A stretch of DNA of 64,000 nt from Ursus arctos (taxonomy: Eukaryota; Chordata; Mammalia; Carnivora; Ursidae). The notes under the pieces were generated by a model. It made no database searches and had not been told where the DNA came from. It was given only the letters and a program-made list of their open reading frames with translations. This document shows, piece after piece, positions 60,953 to 64,000 of this stretch. The stretch is from contig NW_026622808.1 in assembly GCF_023065955.2 (NCBI RefSeq), positions 38,328,475-38,392,474 on the forward strand. Reading direction: 5' to 3'. Made by a program: the position numbers and the translations under genes. Every line of letters starts with the position of its first letter. Position 1 is the first letter of the stretch.

Positions 60953-61370
60953 AAGAATTACATGAGTGAGAATATGTACACCTTCCAGAATAACAGCCAA
61001 CATACAATGGATGCTCTACAAAGATTACCTTCTTCCATTTCTAGCTGTAACATTTATCAATTACTTTTTTTATCTGTCTGCTAAGCTTCTTTTCTTTTTG
61101 GGAACTACATCTCCCCAGTTCCCTGTGGTTTTAGTGGTGTTTTCATGTGGCAAGTACCATGGATTCTCTGGATGTGGACTGATCTGCAGTGACCTCATTA
61201 TGCCACTAAGGCCAATTAGAGTTCTTTTAGGGGACTAACATAAATTCAGAGGCCTCTCCTTTTCTGAGCCTATGTTTCTCCTTTTCTGAGATTATGAATG
61301 ATAAGAAAAATATGGGCCTGTGGCTGGTTACTGCCTTCTTTGATACCATGATTAAGAATCTGCCTGAATG

Positions 61371-61570
61371 GGGGCGCCTGGGTGGCTCAGTCGTTAAGCG
61401 TCTGCCTTTGGCTCAGGGAGTGATCCCAGCATTCTGGGATCGAGCCCCACATCAGGCTTCTCTGCTAGGAGCCTGCTTCTTCCTCTCCTACTCCCCCTGC
61501 TTGTGTTCTCTCTCTCTCTGGCTGTCTCTCTCTGTCAAATAAATAAATAAAATCTTTAAAAAAAAAAAAA
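61371..61570 (+). mobile_element. CanSINE with perfect 17-bp duplication
   Basis: Full young-type copy with head gggcgcctgggtggctcag and B-box gggatcgagcccc. Identical duplications aagaatctgcctgaatg lie at 61354-61370 and 61571-61587. It sits about 420 bp from another young copy in the same orientation. Confidence 0.97.
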
Positions 61571-61984
61571 AAGAATCTGCCTGAATGATTGGGCCCTTAT
61601 AACATCATTTGAACAGCTAGGTACAGCTATATCTGAACCATCTACTCCCCTAGAATACCAAAATACAATAGCAGGGTTTCAGCCACTTGCAACCAGAAAA
61701 GTATACCACAAAAGTGATAGTATGAAAGGTAATACCAAAATACAATTAGATACAATATTCTACAAATCTACAAAGGGAGGTCAGAAATGGGTAAGACCAT
61801 CATTGAAGAATCAACAAATCTCCAGAAAGCACAGGAGCCTAAAATAGGGTCTGAAGATGGATAAGAATAAGTTTATCATAAGGAAGATGAAATTCTTTCC
61901 AGCCAGAATAACACATGCAAAGTCAAGAGTACTCAGCATGGTGTCCAGCACATAATATTTAATTAATATAAATTGAAAGAATAA

Positions 61985-62300
61985 GATAACAAGCATGAAT
62001 TATGTACAAAGAGGAGTAAGAAGACAGGACTAATTAAAAAGTATAGATCACTTTTTGTTGCAGAGGAGTCGAAAAAGAAGAAGGGGCTGAAATGATAAGC
62101 ACTCTTCAGAATCAAGCTAGGAGTTTGCATCTGGGTATGACTGGGAGTCATTTATAAGCTGGTAAAAAGAAGGCAACAAGATGCCCTTTGGGAAGCTAAT
62201 AATAAAAATGGAAGCCAAAATGGGAGTTGAGACAGTAGAGATGAAAGATCATCAGCCTAGTGGTGAAGGAATTCTCAGACATGGTTAAGAAATAGTATAG
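61985..62300. repeat. Unclassified interspersed repeat-like segment
   Basis: agctggtaaaaagaaggcaa and gttgagacagtagagatgaa read like a diverged relative of the 7425-8270 segment. Confidence 0.35.
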
Positions 62301-63079
62301 AGAAAACAGCACAGGAATCAAAAGGAAGAGGTGCAAAACTGATGGAAATCATGAAAAAGTCACAAAAAATAAGAGAGTGAAGTTTCAAGAAAGAGAGTCA
62401 GAAAAGGTTTGAGCAGACTTTAAATTCCATAGAATCAGGGTGATTGCTGAGTCACTCAACAACCAGTACAGCATTGAACAAGAACCAACCAGAACAGACA
62501 CCTCCTAGAGCAATGGAACCAGATCTGGGAAGTCTCTGAAAGGCCAGGGGCTATCTCTTTGGGGGGGGGTAGTCTGGGGATCTGAGATAACCACAGAAGT
62601 ATTTCAATATTTTAACAACCAGTGTAGTTGCACTTGTGCCTCTCAGCTGACTATTGGCCCTTCATAGAAAGTTGCTTCAATTAATACTGATAGCTTTCTA
62701 CATTCCCGATGCATGGAAGGGAGTACTGGTTAATCCAAAATCATTTCCATGTGCCTGTGAAACACACTAATGAAGAGGCTCCCCAGGGCCAGTCTGTGGA
62801 CTAGGTGCATCAGATTCATCTCGGGAGTGGATAAAAAGTACCAATGACTTGGTGTCACCCAAGGACATTCCCTTTCAGGATAGAGGTGACACAAAAATTT
62901 GTATTTATTTATAAACTTCTCAGAGGGGACCAACGCCACATTAAAAGATTTCTTTTTTAGACCTATGTTTTCTTCCTCATTTATGTTGAAGATATAAATA
63001 TATTTGTATTATCTGAATATATAGAAAGAATAGTACAGGACAGAAGCAATGTTTCTCCATTCCATCATTAAAAATGCAG
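62301..63079. other. Intron, no gene seen
   Basis: Only a 10-base G-run near 62562 stands out. Confidence 0.5.
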
Positions 63080-63235
63080 TTAATAATAACAACAGCTAAT
63101 GTGTACTGATTACTAATGCAAACACTGTGCTAGAAAATCTCATTTAATCTTCCCTATAACCCTGTGAATTAAGTACTTATTTTACTCATTTTATAGGTCA
63201 GGAGACCTATAGAAGGTAATTAACTTGCCAAAGAT
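63080..63235 (-). mobile_element. MIR fragment, antisense
   Basis: tcatttaatcttccctataa, cattttataggtcaggagac and taattaacttgccaaagatc match antisense MIR. Confidence 0.8.
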
Positions 63236-63239
63236 CTTC

Positions 63240-63645
63240 CCTTTGTTGAAATAACTTTCTAGGTTCAAGATGGCTCAACTTCTGCTTGGGGTTCCTTGTC
63301 AGCAAACCAATACTTAGATAACTTTCACATCCCTGTAAATGCTCCACTTGACCAGAAATGCAGTGTATCCAGTCAGCCAATCCCCACATGCCAAGCCAAC
63401 TCCGAGTTCTAATTTCCTTGTTCCTTCTCACCTTAAATGAGTTTTACTATGTGGTCCCAGCCAATCAGATATCTTCTACTTTTTTTTCTTCCTTGTTCTT
63501 TATTCTTTATCCTATAAAAGCTTCCTTCCTCCCACCCCATTTTCCAGTTCTCCATATGGAGAACTTCTAGCTTCATGATGTGCTAGATAAAGTTTGTTTG
63601 TATCACCTACATTGTCCTCTTCAGGCACTTTTTAACACCTTTAAT
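63240..63645 (+). mobile_element. Possible ERV LTR
   Basis: Contains aagatggctcaacttctgct, a TATA-like cctataaaagcttccttcct and then gctagataaagtttgtttgt, a promoter-then-polyadenylation layout typical of an LTR. No flanking proviral genes are visible. Family not identified. Confidence 0.4.
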
Positions 63646-64000
63646 ACACTGGAACGCTTCCCTCCACATATAGCAGAGAGGAAACCATGCAGTGGGACCT
63701 TGCTGTCTCCAGGAAAACCTCAGGAGAACTGACTTCAGATAAGGTGTGCCACCTAGAAGCTGGGCTATTTTGATCCTTTCTTCCACACAGTACGATTAGC
63801 CTTTAAAGATCACAGAGCAAGGTCAAAAGAAAATAGTGAAGAGGTTGGGGAGAGAGGATAGGGAGGAAGAAATTTCAGAAACTGCTTCCAGATGAGAGCG
63901 TAGCCCCTCAGTGTGTGCTGTGTGCAGCCCTGCTCTCCCTAAGGCTGGTTCAAAGTCATCTTTCACATACTCATAAACGCAAAGAGAGCTTGAATTCCCA

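Larger units (their letters stand above)
53586..64000 (-). other. ERC2: ERC2 upstream intron (partial)
   Basis: Intron preceding the 156-bp exon; its donor lies beyond the window end. I saw no minus-strand stretch resembling the preceding ERC2 coding sequence. It contains an MLT1-type LTR, four CanSINEs, a 42-bp tandem duplication, MIR and hAT remnants, and an LTR-like segment near the right end. Confidence 0.88.

Noticed and set aside
1..64000. Search for CRISPR arrays, operons, phage or other defence-type systems
   Set aside because: The repeats are target-site duplications, microsatellites and dispersed transposons. Composition and introns show vertebrate DNA, and nothing prokaryotic is present.

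Overview
The window is mammalian nuclear DNA, and specifically carnivoran. The evidence is sixteen tRNA-derived carnivore SINEs (CanSINE/SINEC: a tRNA-like head with a B-box such as gggatcgagcccc, a CT-rich middle, an AATAAA-type A-rich tail and target-site duplications) plus several carnivore-type L1 3' ends. Many of the SINEs carry the 'cgctggctgtctctctctgtc' type of CT region that I associate from memory with bears, pandas and pinnipeds. An arctoid source is therefore likely but not proven. There is no operon, CRISPR array, phage or other prokaryote-like system here.

The only coding sequence I can support is two internal exons of one gene on the minus strand. It is ERC2 (CAST/ELKS2), a coiled-coil scaffold of the presynaptic active zone. 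The upstream exon (53430-53585, 156 bp, 52 codons) and the downstream exon (40176-40343, 168 bp, 56 codons) both have canonical AG/GT borders and both begin and end in phase 0. They join directly into one uninterrupted coiled-coil segment. The intron between them is 13,086 bp (40344-53429). Positions 53586-64000 belong to the preceding intron and 1-40175 to the following intron, both running off the window.

The rest is intron filled with layers of repeats. Oldest are MIR and L2 fragments, hAT-type DNA transposon remnants, MLT1-type (ERVL-MaLR) LTRs and fragments of old LINE-1 (26.4-29.4 kb and 40.9-46.1 kb). Younger carnivore insertions sit on top: 12 plus-strand and 4 minus-strand CanSINEs, several with 15-18 bp duplications that are still exact, and five short 5'-truncated L1 tails. 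One of those tails is only about 45 bp long.

The points most worth a second look are these: a nested retrocopy of an mRNA 3' end carrying a later CanSINE (9520-9926); the 56-codon ERC2 exon that spans exactly eight heptads; a 14-T homopolymer forming the splice acceptor tract of the 156-bp exon; a perfect 42-bp tandem duplication at 57077-57163; and the 12:4 excess of CanSINEs antisense to ERC2. I did not find a novel multi-gene system, and the short ORFs scattered through the introns do not look like genes.
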